Shown piece by piece: positions 1 to 8,531 of a stretch of 64,000 nucleotides of DNA (its first letter is position 1; each line of letters begins with the position of its first letter). Source of the DNA: Bin87 sp963668585. GTDB taxonomy: Bacteria > Chloroflexota > Dehalococcoidia > Lucifugimonadales > UBA3495. The position numbers and the translations under genes were made by a program. The stretch spans positions 2,666,001 to 2,730,000 of the forward strand of contig OY764869.1 in assembly GCA_963668585.1 (NCBI GenBank), read 5' to 3'. A model generated the notes under the pieces. That model did no database searches. It was given only the letters and a program-made list of their open reading frames with translations, and was not told the DNA's origin.

Positions 1-1046
1 CGGTGGCGTCGGAACTCGCGGAGCGCGCCGTAGTCGAAGGCGAACTCGATGGTGTAGCCGACCATTTCAAATTCGCGAGGCGGGGAATCGTGAGGGCCGA
101 TGCCTCGAACCTGGGCGTCGATGATCTCCAGTCGCTGGGCCTCTGACAATGCGGTGGCCCTGGACATGGCATCCGCGTAGCTACCGCCGCTGCGGAACAT
201 GAAGGCGGCAGCGAGTTTGTGGGATGCGTCTCGGTCGTAATCCAGTAGTGTTGCCGACGATTGGGCGGCGGTTGCCGGGATGGTTTCGGGTTCAGCGGGG
301 GATTTACGGAGGTCGGCCAAGTAGGGATTGTGGTCGGCGTATTTGACAAGGGTGGGAGTGATGCTGCGGCCCTGCTCGCGCAATTCCAGACCGATGGCGC
401 GTTCTTCCTCCAACTCAGACGACATGAGTTTGGTGATGGCGTGTTCCAGGGTCCTGGCGTTGGCGGTGAGTCCGACATTGGTCAGGGTGGCCGCCGGCAG
501 GATGGCGCGGCAGGCATCGGTGGCGAGGCGACGGAGGCGGAGGTTGTAGGCGGGGTCGCGCTCATTTTCGCGTTGCGAAAGCGTGCGGCGCAGGTGGTCC
601 ATGACGCCTTCGAGGAGTTGGTGGTACACCGCGAACAGGTGGCGACAGGCTGCCAGGTATTGATCGCGGAGGGTCGGTAGCGTTGCCAACTCCTGCGGTA
701 CGTGGAAACTGCCGGCGTCGATGACCTGGTAACGGGATGACTTCTCGGTGTAGGAAGCGAGGCGGTTGTCCTCGAGGGTGTCACAGGCGAGACGGGATAT
801 GCTTTCCACGGCGAGGTGCAGGATGGCGTGTTCGGCTACGGAGGCGTGGCCGTAGCCGACGACCCAACGCTCGTTGAAGTTGGCGGCGCTCTCCTCGCTG
901 ACACGCTGGGCGATTTCGTCGAAGGGTTCCGGAGACCGGGAGGTCATCGCGAAGGTGACGGCGATCTGCTCCTCGGTGAGATCACGGGGAGAGAGCGGGT
1001 AGATGCGGCGGCCAGGAGGAGGCGCGCTTTCTGACGGGTGCGGCAT
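1..1046 (-). CDS. thyX: Tandem ThyX-family protein (flavin-dependent thymidylate synthase-like), 3' truncated by the window edge
   Basis: My translation of the minus strand from ATG 1046 stays open to base 1, giving about 348 residues, whereas a single ThyX is usually 220-250. Residues around 60-110 carry the ThyX signature GHASVAEHA followed by SISR and YTEKSSRYQ, matching the family pattern GHxSxxEH and SxRY, but the usual RHR triplet is replaced by LEDNR. Further on, TNARTLEH recalls the substrate-binding second half. At the window edge the reading frame gives YGALREFRRH, which looks like the RHR motif of a second ThyX copy. I read this as an N-terminal degenerate copy followed by a canonical copy. 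ThyX makes dTMP from dUMP using methylenetetrahydrofolate and FAD. A GTG three codons upstream is an alternative start. Confidence 0.75.
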   Translation of the reverse strand, partial: MPHPSESAPPPGRRIYPLSPRDLTEEQIAVTFAMTSRSPEPFDEIAQRVSEESAANFNERWVVGYGHASVAEHAILHLAVESISRLACDTLEDNRLASYTEKSSRYQVIDAGSFHVPQELATLPTLRDQYLAACRHLFAVYHQLLEGVMDHLRRTLSQRENERDPAYNLRLRRLATDACRAILPAATLTNVGLTANARTLEHAITKLMSSELEEERAIGLELREQGRSITPTLVKYADHNPYLADLRKSPAEPETIPATAAQSSATLLDYDRDASHKLAAAFMFRSGGSYADAMSRATALSEAQRLEIIDAQVRGIGPHDSPPREFEMVGYTIEFAFDYGALREFRRH

Positions 1047-1088
1047 CGAACTCACGGTGTTTGGTCGTATAACCCTGTGAACAAAGAT

Positions 1089-1116
1089 ATTGGCCTGATT
1101 TTACAACCAGGCCAAT
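1089..1116 (-). terminator. Hairpin between the TPP-enzyme gene and the ThyX gene
   Basis: ATTGGCCTG (1089-1097) and CAGGCCAAT (1108-1116) form a perfect 9-bp stem with a 10-base loop, directly after the stop at 1207 on the minus strand. The T-tract is weak, so it may be a terminator or an mRNA-stabilising hairpin. Confidence 0.5.
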
Positions 1117-1206
1117 CAACCAAGCGTGCGTTGGGCCTTTCGCGTTTCAGCCAAAGGGCTGGAGGAGAAAACCGCGGCGCAGGCCGAGAACCATCGCGAT
1201 AATCCG

Positions 1207-2844
1207 CTATTGGCAGAAGGCGGGGAAGCCGTCTGGCATGACGACTTCGATGAGGTGGATTTTGTCGGCGGCGACGGCGTCCTGTACGGCGTTGGTCATC
1301 TGGCTGACGTTGTGAACCCGGGTGCCGCCGATTCCGTAGGAGTCGAACAGTTTGATGAAGTCGGGGTTGACCAGATCTGTGGCCATGGGCTTGCTACCGC
1401 GGTCGCGCTGGTATCCCTTGAGGACTCCCCAGGCCGAATCGTTGAATATCATGACGATGGGGTTGATGCCGTATTGAACGGCGGTGCCCAACTCCTGGGC
1501 ATTGTATTGGAAGCCGCCATCGCCGGATACGCAGATCACCGGACTATTGGGCCGACCGACTTTCGCGCCCATTGACGCGGGGTAGGCGAATCCGAGACCG
1601 GCCCAGCCATGGGGGTACATATAGCTGCGGGGGCGGTTCATCTGGAGGCAGCGGACGGCGCGGTTGGCGGGGACGGTGGCGTCCAGCGAGAAGATGGTGT
1701 CATCGGGTATGACGGAGCGAATGGACTCCCAGGCCCGGAGTTCGGGGCCCCATTGTTCCTGCAAACCGGAGTAGATCTGCTGCTTGAGGGCGGTGACCTC
1801 GGCGCCATAGGCGTCGCCGACGCTGATGTCGGTATCGCCGGCGGCGGAGAGGAACTGGCGCACGACCGCGCCGCTGTTGGCCCGGATGCCGACTTCGGTC
1901 TGGTAGTTCTTGCCGATGTAGTCCTCGTCCAGCAGGACGTGGACGATTTTTTCGGGCAGTTTCAGCCCGACGCCGGAGGTGGAACGGTAGGGCAGGTTGC
2001 TGCCGAGGACGAGAGCGACGTCGCAATCGCCCATCCAATCCAGCACGGGGTTGCTGCCCCAGATTCGGTTGCCGAGGGCCATGCCGAGGGAGAGGGGGTG
2101 ATTTTCGGGGAAGGTTCCCTTCGCGCCGTCGCCGGTGACGACGGGCGCGCCGAGTCGCTCGGCAAGTTGGATGATGTCATCCGCGCCGCCGGTGGTGTGG
2201 ATCTCCTCGCCCAGGAAAATGACGGGTCGTTTGGCGTTGCGGAGCAGGTTCCAGGCGCGTTCCACCTGGACCGGATCGCCCTGCGGGACATTAGGATCTC
2301 GCGGCCGCAGGACTTCGACGTCGGCCTGCTGGCCGAGGAGGTCGGTGGGCACCTCAAGCTCGATGGGCCGGGGCCGGCGTTCGCGGAAGCGGACGAAGGC
2401 TTCGACGAAGTGGTCGGGGATGGACTCGATCTGTCCGATCTGGGCGTTCCAGTCAGTGACGGCGGCGAACATGCCGAGTTGGTCCTTGGTCTCGTGGGTT
2501 GCCATCTTGCCGCTGCCGATGAATTCGGATTCGACGTTGGTGGTGACCTGGAGTATGGAGGACGCCGAGAAGTAGGCCTCACCCATGGCTCCCACCGAGT
2601 CGGCGGCGCCGGGGCCGGTGCTGGTGAGGAGGACGCCGGGCTTGCCGGTGGCTCGGGAGTAGCCGTCGGCCATGTAGCCGCAGCCCAATTCGAGGCGGCC
2701 GCCGATGAATCGGACGTCGTCCTGGTGATCGAACAGCGCGTCGAACAGGTCGAGGGTATGCACGGAAATGATACCGAAAACGGTATCAACGCCCTGCGCC
2801 TGCAGGGATGCGACCACAGCCTGGCCGCCGGTCATTTGTGGCAT
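1207..2844 (-). CDS. TPP-binding enzyme of the acetolactate synthase/benzaldehyde lyase superfamily
   Basis: The 545-residue product has the three-domain layout of TPP-dependent decarboxylases and carboligases. The N-terminal PYR domain carries RLELGCGYMADGYSR, with the Glu that activates the cofactor. The C-terminal PP domain carries SGDGGFQYNAQEL and, downstream, IFNDSAWG, the GDG-x(n)-N metal and diphosphate motif. The ATG at 2844 is preferred over in-frame codons further upstream because homologues begin with the TGGQAVVASL helix and a GGAG precedes it. It lies downstream of the dehydrogenase operon on the same strand after a 190-base gap. Substrate cannot be told from sequence: pyruvate, a sulfonate or an aldehyde are all possible. 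It is one of three such paralogues here. Confidence 0.85.
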   Translation of the reverse strand: MPQMTGGQAVVASLQAQGVDTVFGIISVHTLDLFDALFDHQDDVRFIGGRLELGCGYMADGYSRATGKPGVLLTSTGPGAADSVGAMGEAYFSASSILQVTTNVESEFIGSGKMATHETKDQLGMFAAVTDWNAQIGQIESIPDHFVEAFVRFRERRPRPIELEVPTDLLGQQADVEVLRPRDPNVPQGDPVQVERAWNLLRNAKRPVIFLGEEIHTTGGADDIIQLAERLGAPVVTGDGAKGTFPENHPLSLGMALGNRIWGSNPVLDWMGDCDVALVLGSNLPYRSTSGVGLKLPEKIVHVLLDEDYIGKNYQTEVGIRANSGAVVRQFLSAAGDTDISVGDAYGAEVTALKQQIYSGLQEQWGPELRAWESIRSVIPDDTIFSLDATVPANRAVRCLQMNRPRSYMYPHGWAGLGFAYPASMGAKVGRPNSPVICVSGDGGFQYNAQELGTAVQYGINPIVMIFNDSAWGVLKGYQRDRGSKPMATDLVNPDFIKLFDSYGIGGTRVHNVSQMTNAVQDAVAADKIHLIEVVMPDGFPAFCQ

Positions 2845-3035
2845 GGTTGGCTCCGTTGGATGTCCAAGTAGTAGAGGTGTTCGACGAGCGTTACCGATTC
2901 CGCACGATGGCGGAATTGTCGGGGTAGAATCCCGGCAACACACTCGTCCGGCAGAATTTCCTGGGTTCCTGCTTGCGCAGGAACGACGGGTTCACGCTCC
3001 AAACGACGGTATCACGCTCCGATTGTGGGCGATAT

Positions 3036-4286
3036 CTAGAGGAGGAGGCTGACCGGATTTTCCAGGACGCGCTTGATTTCCATGAGGAACTGTCCGGCTT
3101 CGGCGCCGTCGGCGACTCGGTGGTCGGTGGACAGGGTGGCCTTCATCATGGTGCCCACGGCCAACTCGCCATCGCGCACGACGGGCTGCTGCTTGACGCT
3201 GCCCACCGCGAGGATCGCGGCGTGGGGTGGGTAGATGATGGCGGTGAAGCTTTCGACGTCGAACATCCCCATGTTGCTGATGCTGAAGGTGGTGGAACTG
3301 TATTCCTCGTTGCGCAGGGCGCCGCTGTTGGCGCGGCTGATGAGATCCTTGGTGCCGGCGGCAATCTGAAGCAGGGACTTGGTTTCGCAGTTGCTCACTC
3401 CGGGCAGGATGAGGCCCGATTCGAGGGCGATGGCGATGCCGATGTTCATGGCTCCGTGGACTTCGAGGTGGTCGCCCCGGAAGAAGGAGTTGAACTTGGG
3501 ATGCCTGGCCAACGCGAGGGCGCAGGCCTTCACCATCAGGTCGTTGACGCTGACGCGATTTTCGGGGTCGGAAGCGTCGTTGACATCGCGGCGCAGGGCC
3601 ATGGCCTTGCCCATGTCGATCTCGGCGGTGACGTAGAAGTGGGGCGCCGTGCTCTTGCTGTCAGCGGTGACGCGGGCGATGGTCTGGCGCATCCTGCTGA
3701 GTTCGATACGAGAGTCGGCGGGCGCGGCGGCGGGAGTTGCCGTGGGGGCCGCAGCGGGAGCGGGCGCCGGGGCGGCGGCCGGTTCGGCAGCGGCGGGCTG
3801 GTAGGATTCAACGTCGCGCTCGGTGATGCGGCCGTTGGGGCCGGTGCCGGCGACCAACGCCAAGTCGATGCCGCGTTCGCGGGCGAGGCGGCGGGCGATG
3901 GGAGACGCGCGCACCTGTCCGTCGGCGGATGGCGCTGCCGGAGCGGCGGGCGGTGGGGCTTCAGCGGCCGGAGCAGGGGCCGGAGGGGGTGCGGCCGGCG
4001 CGGCGGCCGCGGGAGGCGCGGCGGGTTCCGCTTCGGGCACCGCTTCGCCGGGGTCGGTGATGATGGCGATGAGTTGGCCGACGGGGACGGCGATGCCTTC
4101 CTGGGCGACGATTCTGCCGAGGACGCCACCGGTATATGCTTCAAATTCGACGGTGGCCTTGTCGGTTTCGATGTCGGCGATCACCTCGCCCCGGTCCACC
4201 GTTTCGCCTTCCTGCTTGTACCAGCGGACGACGGTGCCTTCCCGCATATCGTAACCCATCTGTGGCATGACGACGTTGGTTGCCAC
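3036..4286 (-). CDS. pdhC: Dihydrolipoamide acyltransferase (E2) of a 2-oxoacid dehydrogenase complex
   Basis: The 416-residue protein shows all E2 parts in order: a lipoyl domain (residues 1-80) with the lipoylated Lys43 in ETDKATVEFE, an Ala/Pro-rich linker (85-120), a peripheral subunit-binding domain (about 125-160; RASPIARRLARE, GPNGRITERDV), a second Ala/Pro linker, and the catalytic domain ending with DHRVADG, where His389 and Asp393 form the acyltransferase motif. It transfers the acyl group made by E1 to CoA. It is the last gene of lpdA-pdhA-pdhB-pdhC, 62 bases after pdhB, so it is probably cotranscribed. Pyruvate is the likely substrate because the E1 beta subunit looks like PdhB, but a branched-chain substrate is not excluded. 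Confidence 0.93.
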   Translation of the reverse strand: MATNVVMPQMGYDMREGTVVRWYKQEGETVDRGEVIADIETDKATVEFEAYTGGVLGRIVAQEGIAVPVGQLIAIITDPGEAVPEAEPAAPPAAAAPAAPPPAPAPAAEAPPPAAPAAPSADGQVRASPIARRLARERGIDLALVAGTGPNGRITERDVESYQPAAAEPAAAPAPAPAAAPTATPAAAPADSRIELSRMRQTIARVTADSKSTAPHFYVTAEIDMGKAMALRRDVNDASDPENRVSVNDLMVKACALALARHPKFNSFFRGDHLEVHGAMNIGIAIALESGLILPGVSNCETKSLLQIAAGTKDLISRANSGALRNEEYSSTTFSISNMGMFDVESFTAIIYPPHAAILAVGSVKQQPVVRDGELAVGTMMKATLSTDHRVADGAEAGQFLMEIKRVLENPVSLLL

Positions 4287-4348
4287 GGTGACCTCCTGTA
4301 ATGACGCGATGCTGAGTTGGGGGCGGGCGATGCTATGGCCCGCACCTT

Positions 4349-5332
4349 TTATGAGCCGTTGACGAGTTTTCGGGCTGCCGCCGCCACAGCGTCGGCGCTG
4401 GGGATCGCCAGTTGCTCCAAGGGGTATGAGTAGGGCATGGGCACTTCGGCGCCGGCGACGCGGGCGATGGGAGCGTCGAGGTAGTCGAAGGCGTCCTCCT
4501 GGATCTGGGCGACCAGTTCGCCGGCGAACCCGCCGATGCGGGTGGTTTCCTCGACCATGAGGGCGCGGTGGGTCTTTTTGACCGAGTTGACCAGGGTTTC
4601 GGAGTCCAGCGGGCGGAGGGTGCGCAGGTCGATGACGTCGGCCTCGATGCCTTCCTCGTCGAGGATACCGGCAGCCTGCTCGGCGACGTTGGCCATGCGC
4701 GAATATCCGCAGAGGGTGATGTCCTTTCCGGTTCGCCTGACGTCGGCTTTGCCGATGGGTATGCGGTAGTCCGAGGCGGCCGGGGCTTCGCCGCGTGTGC
4801 CGTAGAGCAGGATATGCTCCACGAACATGACGGGGTCGTTGAGTTCGCGGCAGGACCGGAACAGTCCGATGACGTCGCTGGGAGTGGCCGGTGTGACGAC
4901 AGTGAGGCCGGGGACGGATGCGTACCAGCCTTCAAAGGACTGGGAGTGGGTCGCGCCGACCGACGCGCCGGCGCCGGTGACGGTGCGGATGATGAGGGGG
5001 ATGGAGAACTGGCCGCCGGACATATAACGGATCTTGGCGGCGTGGTTGACGATCTGGTCCATGGCCAGCAGGCTGAAGTTGATGGTCATCAGTTCGACGA
5101 CGGGTCGGAGGCCGGCCATGGCTGCACCGACGCCGGCGCCGACAATGACGGATTCGGCCAGCGGGGAGTCCTTGATGCGCTTCTTGCCGTATTTTTCGGT
5201 GAATCCCTGGGTAACGGCGAACGCGCCGCCGTAGGGGCCGATGTCCTCGCCCATGAGGAAGACGCGCTCGTCTTCGTCCAAGGCTTCACGGAGCATGGAT
5301 GATACTGCTTCGCGATATGTGATGACCGACAT
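4349..5332 (-). CDS. pdhB: 2-oxoacid dehydrogenase E1 component, beta subunit (pyruvate type)
   Basis: The 327-residue length is normal for E1 beta. Hallmarks are FLMGEDIGPYGGAF near residue 25, the strand RPVVELMTINF, DQIVNHAAKIRYMSGGQ, and the GATHSQS stretch before PGL.VVTPATP. The C-terminal transketolase-like domain follows (GKDITLCGYSRM; VEETTRIGGF). With E1 alpha it forms the heterotetramer that decarboxylates the 2-oxoacid and acylates E2 lipoate. The stop of pdhA is 22 bases upstream, so the two subunits are likely translated in step. The VNHAAKIRYMSGG region is more typical of pyruvate than branched-chain dehydrogenases. Confidence 0.93.
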   Translation of the reverse strand: MSVITYREAVSSMLREALDEDERVFLMGEDIGPYGGAFAVTQGFTEKYGKKRIKDSPLAESVIVGAGVGAAMAGLRPVVELMTINFSLLAMDQIVNHAAKIRYMSGGQFSIPLIIRTVTGAGASVGATHSQSFEGWYASVPGLTVVTPATPSDVIGLFRSCRELNDPVMFVEHILLYGTRGEAPAASDYRIPIGKADVRRTGKDITLCGYSRMANVAEQAAGILDEEGIEADVIDLRTLRPLDSETLVNSVKKTHRALMVEETTRIGGFAGELVAQIQEDAFDYLDAPIARVAGAEVPMPYSYPLEQLAIPSADAVAAAARKLVNGS

Positions 5333-5353
5333 ATTGATCCCTCTCGTGGTGGG

Positions 5354-6373
5354 CTAGTTGCTCGACGCGGGAATACCTTCGGTCGGTCGGTCGGTGTAAA
5401 CACCGTCGTAGAGGTCCTGAGGGTCGGGCCACGGCGACGATTCTCCAAATTCGGCGGCGATGACGACTTGCTCGTCAACGCTGGCGTCGATTTCGTCAAA
5501 ATCCTCTTCGGTGGCGATGCCTTCTGTGGTGAGCCATTCGCGGAAACGCGGTATGGGATCCTGTCCGGCCCAATACTGCACTTCGTCGTCGGGCCGGTAG
5601 TCGGCGGGGTCGGCGACGGAGTGTCCACGGAGGCGGTAGGTGCGAGCGACGACGAAGGCGGGGCCCTTGCCCGCGCGCACGTCGGCGTTGATTTTCTGCA
5701 TCAGGTCGCGGACTTCGAGCACGTCGTTGCCGTCCACTTCGTAACGGTCCATGCCGTAGGCGGCGGCCATCTCGTGCAGGGAGTCCCACATGACCAGGGT
5801 TTCCTTGGAGGAGGCGCCCATGCCGTAGAGGTTGTGTTCGCAGAAGAAAATCACAGGGAGGTTCCAGATGGCGGCCAGGTTCATGGCCTCGTGGAACTCG
5901 CCCTCGTTGACGGCCCCGTCGCCGAAGAAGCACAGCACCACCTGATCATCGCCCTTGTACTGAACGGCGAGCGCGATTCCGGCGGCGATGCACAGTTGCC
6001 CGCCGACGATGGCATAGCCGCCCATGAAGTTCAGATCGGAGCTGAACAGGTGCATGGAGCCACCCTTGCCATTGCTGCATCCAGTGGCCTTGCCCATGAG
6101 TTCGGCCATGACTTCGTTGCTGCCCAGGCCGCGCGCCAGGGCCTGGCCATGGTCGCGGTAGTGGGTGACGATGTAGTCGTCCTCGCGCAGGGTGTTGATG
6201 GCGCCGACGGCGATGGCTTCCTCGCCGTTGTACACATGGAGGAATCCCTTGATGTTGCCTCGGGTGTACTGCCGTTCCGACTCTCGCTCGAACTCGCGGA
6301 TGAGTTTCATCTGCCGGTAGAAGCCCAGCAAGTCGGTTTTGGTCAGATCGGGAACATCCGCTGCTTTGAGCAT
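5354..6373 (-). CDS. pdhA: 2-oxoacid dehydrogenase E1 component, alpha subunit (pyruvate type)
   Basis: This 339-residue subunit carries the TPP motif GDGAVNEGEFHEAMN followed by VIFFCEHN, and the phosphorylation-loop-like YRLRGHSVADPADYR near the C terminus. GCSNGKGGSMHLF is the conserved stretch before the TPP site. The ATG at 6373 is chosen because GAGGAAGGG lies just upstream and family members begin a few residues before the DLLGFYRQM helix; in-frame codons further upstream are ignored. It follows lpdA by 61 bases and precedes pdhB by 21, fitting a four-gene operon. Pyruvate is the probable substrate; acetoin dehydrogenase E1 is the main alternative. Confidence 0.92.
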   Translation of the reverse strand: MLKAADVPDLTKTDLLGFYRQMKLIREFERESERQYTRGNIKGFLHVYNGEEAIAVGAINTLREDDYIVTHYRDHGQALARGLGSNEVMAELMGKATGCSNGKGGSMHLFSSDLNFMGGYAIVGGQLCIAAGIALAVQYKGDDQVVLCFFGDGAVNEGEFHEAMNLAAIWNLPVIFFCEHNLYGMGASSKETLVMWDSLHEMAAAYGMDRYEVDGNDVLEVRDLMQKINADVRAGKGPAFVVARTYRLRGHSVADPADYRPDDEVQYWAGQDPIPRFREWLTTEGIATEEDFDEIDASVDEQVVIAAEFGESSPWPDPQDLYDGVYTDRPTEGIPASSN

Positions 6374-6434
6374 ATCCCTTCCTCGTAGGCGGGTGGATTG
6401 GAGAAATAAACCGGCTGTGGGCGTGAAACCCACG

Positions 6435-7835
6435 CTACATGTGCAGCGCCCGGCCTTCAGCGTCGAGAGCGGCTTCGTGAACCATCTCGGCGACGCTGGG
6501 ATGAGCGTGGACGGCCCAGCCCAATTCGATGGTGGTGCCTTCCAGCAGGTGGGTCATCTGGAGTTCGGCCAGGAGTTCGGTGACTTCCGGGCCGCACATG
6601 TGGCCGCCGAGCAACTCGCCGTAGTTGGCGTCGATTACCAGTTTGACGAGGCCGTCGTTTTCGCCCATGGCCACGGCTTTACCGCTGGCCTGGACGTTGA
6701 ACCGGCCGACTTTCACATCGTATCCCTGCTCGATGGCCTGGGCTTCGGTCAAGCCGAAGGAGGCGACCTGGGGATGGCAGTAGGTGGCCTTGGGCATATA
6801 GGTGTAATCGAGCGGTTGGGTTTCCTCGCCGGCGATGGTTTCCACGGCGATGACGCCCTGGGCCGACGCGACGTGGGCGAGAGCGAGTTTGCCGGTGACG
6901 TCGCCGACGGCGTAGATACCCGGGACGTTGGTGGCCATCTTGTCGTCGATGGACACGTAGCCGCGTTCGGTGGCGACTCCGACGGAGTCCAAGCCGAGGT
7001 CTTCGGTGTTGGGCAGCACGCCGATGGCGACCAGAACCTTGTCGAACCGGGCGGTTTCGGACACTCCATCCTTCTCTATCGTGAGCGTGACGCCGCTGGC
7101 ATCGGCCTGGGCGTTGGTGACGCCGGCGCCGGTCTGGAGTTTGATGCCGTGGCGGTTGAAGGCGCGCTCCAACTGCTGGCTGATTTCCTCGTCCTCGTTG
7201 GGGACGATGCGGGGCAGGAGTTCGATGACGGTGACTTCCGCGCCGTACATGCGGTAGATGTACGCGAACTCGACGCCGATTGCGCCGCCGCCGACGATGG
7301 CGATTGAGGCGGGCACGTCCTCAGCGACGATGCTCTCGCGGCTGGTGATGATCCTTTCGCCGTCAACCGGGAGGGGCGGGATGCTGCGGGGTCGAGCGCC
7401 CGTTGCGATGATTATGTTACGGGCATTGATGCGACTGACCTGGCCGTCGTCGCCGGTTATGTCAACGGCGTTGGCGGCGGCAATACGGGCTGAGCCGGCG
7501 ATATGATCGACGTTGTTCTTGCGCAAGAGGAAGCCCACGCCGCGGGTCATGCGGTCCACGACCTGCCGGCTGCGTTTCATCGCCACCGAATAATCAGCAT
7601 GGAAGTTGTCGAAGGCGAGTCCGAACTGATCCGCGCGGAGGACGTAGGAGACGATTTCGGCGTTTTTGAGGAGGGCTTTCGAGGGGATACACCCCCAATT
7701 CAGACAAACGCCGCCGAGGGCTTCTCGTTCGATGACACAGGCTTTCAAGCCCAACTGGCCGGCTCGGATCGCAGCCACATAGCCACCCGGACCACCACCG
7801 ATAACTGCTACGTCATAACCTGCGTCGGTCGCCAT
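6435..7835 (-). CDS. lpdA: Dihydrolipoamide dehydrogenase (E3)
   Basis: The 466-residue flavoprotein has the FAD site GGGPGGY (13-19), the redox disulfide in CLNWGC (Cys44, Cys49), the NAD site VGGGAIGVEFA, the second FAD motif YAVGDVTGKLALAH, and the C-terminal HAHPSVAE with the catalytic His445. It reoxidises the dihydrolipoyl groups of E2 and passes electrons to NAD. The ATG at 7835 has GGAAGGATTC just before it. It is the first gene of the operon, and a good promoter lies upstream at 7917-7945. Finding a dedicated E3 first in the operon means all three enzymes can be made together. Confidence 0.95.
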   Translation of the reverse strand: MATDAGYDVAVIGGGPGGYVAAIRAGQLGLKACVIEREALGGVCLNWGCIPSKALLKNAEIVSYVLRADQFGLAFDNFHADYSVAMKRSRQVVDRMTRGVGFLLRKNNVDHIAGSARIAAANAVDITGDDGQVSRINARNIIIATGARPRSIPPLPVDGERIITSRESIVAEDVPASIAIVGGGAIGVEFAYIYRMYGAEVTVIELLPRIVPNEDEEISQQLERAFNRHGIKLQTGAGVTNAQADASGVTLTIEKDGVSETARFDKVLVAIGVLPNTEDLGLDSVGVATERGYVSIDDKMATNVPGIYAVGDVTGKLALAHVASAQGVIAVETIAGEETQPLDYTYMPKATYCHPQVASFGLTEAQAIEQGYDVKVGRFNVQASGKAVAMGENDGLVKLVIDANYGELLGGHMCGPEVTELLAELQMTHLLEGTTIELGWAVHAHPSVAEMVHEAALDAEGRALHM

Positions 7836-7916
7836 GAATCCTTCCAACTCACTAGTTTGGCGCAACCCATGGCCTGCCACGCAAGGCGGCATGATCGGGG
7901 CTGCGCTTATTGGCGC

Positions 7917-7945
7917 ATTATAGCGTGAGGGCCGGTAAGCGGCAA
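7917..7945 (-). promoter_or_regulatory. Sigma-70-like promoter of the lpdA-pdhABC operon
   Basis: On the minus strand TTGCCG (7940-7945) and TATAAT (7917-7922) are separated by exactly 17 bases, about 80 bases upstream of the lpdA start. The -10 box is perfect and the -35 box matches four of six. Confidence 0.6.
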
Positions 7946-8257
7946 GTTTGAAACCCGCGATTTCACCGTGCGCCGGTGTTTGGACAGGCTCACCATGAGA
8001 GGACTGCCTGCTGTGAGGGGACTGAGTGCGCTGCCCACGGAGGACTCAGGGCTATATGGATTATCCTGGCAAAAGGCTATTGCTGTTGCTGGAACGATTC
8101 CCTGCTCACCGTCCGCTCGTCCTTCGACAGGCTCAGGATGAGCGGGTTACCGCGCCTATAGTCAACGTTCGAAAGGGTGTGAGAGGGGGACGTGCTTTAT
8201 GGTCGAATGGGGTGCGATCTGATAGAATGGTGCAAGTCGATCTGGAGAAGATGCAGA
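7946..8257. repeat. Gene-free stretch with REP-like repeats before tatA
   Basis: No coding region is supported here. Bases 8114-8144 hold a complete copy of the dispersed hairpin repeat (CGCTCGTCCT, 11-base loop, AGGATGAGCG), and 7980-8008 hold a decayed copy. Bases 8062-8113 are about three quarters identical by eye to 11716-11767, so the repeated unit extends about 50 bases upstream of the hairpin. Confidence 0.8.
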
Positions 8258-8464
8258 ATGCGAATCGCAGGCTTGGGATTGCCCGAACTACTGATTATCC
8301 TGCTGGTGGTGCTGCTGATATTCGGCGCTTCCCGCCTGCCGGGTGTGGGTTCCGCGCTGGGCAAGGGCATCCGGTCGTTCAAAACGTCGGTGACCGGTGA
8401 GGACGAAAAATCCGCCGCGGACACCGCCGCCAACGAGAACGGAACCGGCGAACCCCGTCCCTGA
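8258..8464 (+). CDS. tatA: Sec-independent protein translocase protein TatA
   Basis: The 68-residue protein fits TatA: a short N terminus, one membrane helix (LPELLIILLVVLLIFGASRLP), the hinge Gly-Val-Gly, an amphipathic helix (ALGKGIRSFKTSV) and an acidic, disordered tail. TatA polymerises in the membrane to let folded twin-arginine substrates pass. The ATG at 8258 is chosen because GGAGAAG lies 7 bases upstream and because it places the membrane helix at the usual position; an upstream in-frame ATG would add a non-homologous leader. It converges on tatC, which is on the other strand. Confidence 0.9.
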   Translation: MRIAGLGLPELLIILLVVLLIFGASRLPGVGSALGKGIRSFKTSVTGEDEKSAADTAANENGTGEPRP

Positions 8465-8492
8465 CATCTGCGCGCCACCCGGCGGCAGAAAC

Positions 8493-8520
8493 GGCGCGGC
8501 GACCGGCCGCGCCTTTTTTT
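8493..8520 (+). terminator. Rho-independent terminator after tatA
   Basis: GGCGCGGC (8493-8500) pairs with GCCGCGCC (8506-8513) around a 5-base loop and is followed by seven T residues. It sits between the converging tatA and tatC genes. Confidence 0.9.
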
Positions 8521-8531
8521 GTGTCGCCCGG

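Noticed and set aside
1609..2871. Long plus-strand open frames opposite the TPP and dehydrogenase genes
   Set aside because: They are shadows of well-supported minus-strand genes and show no family motifs.
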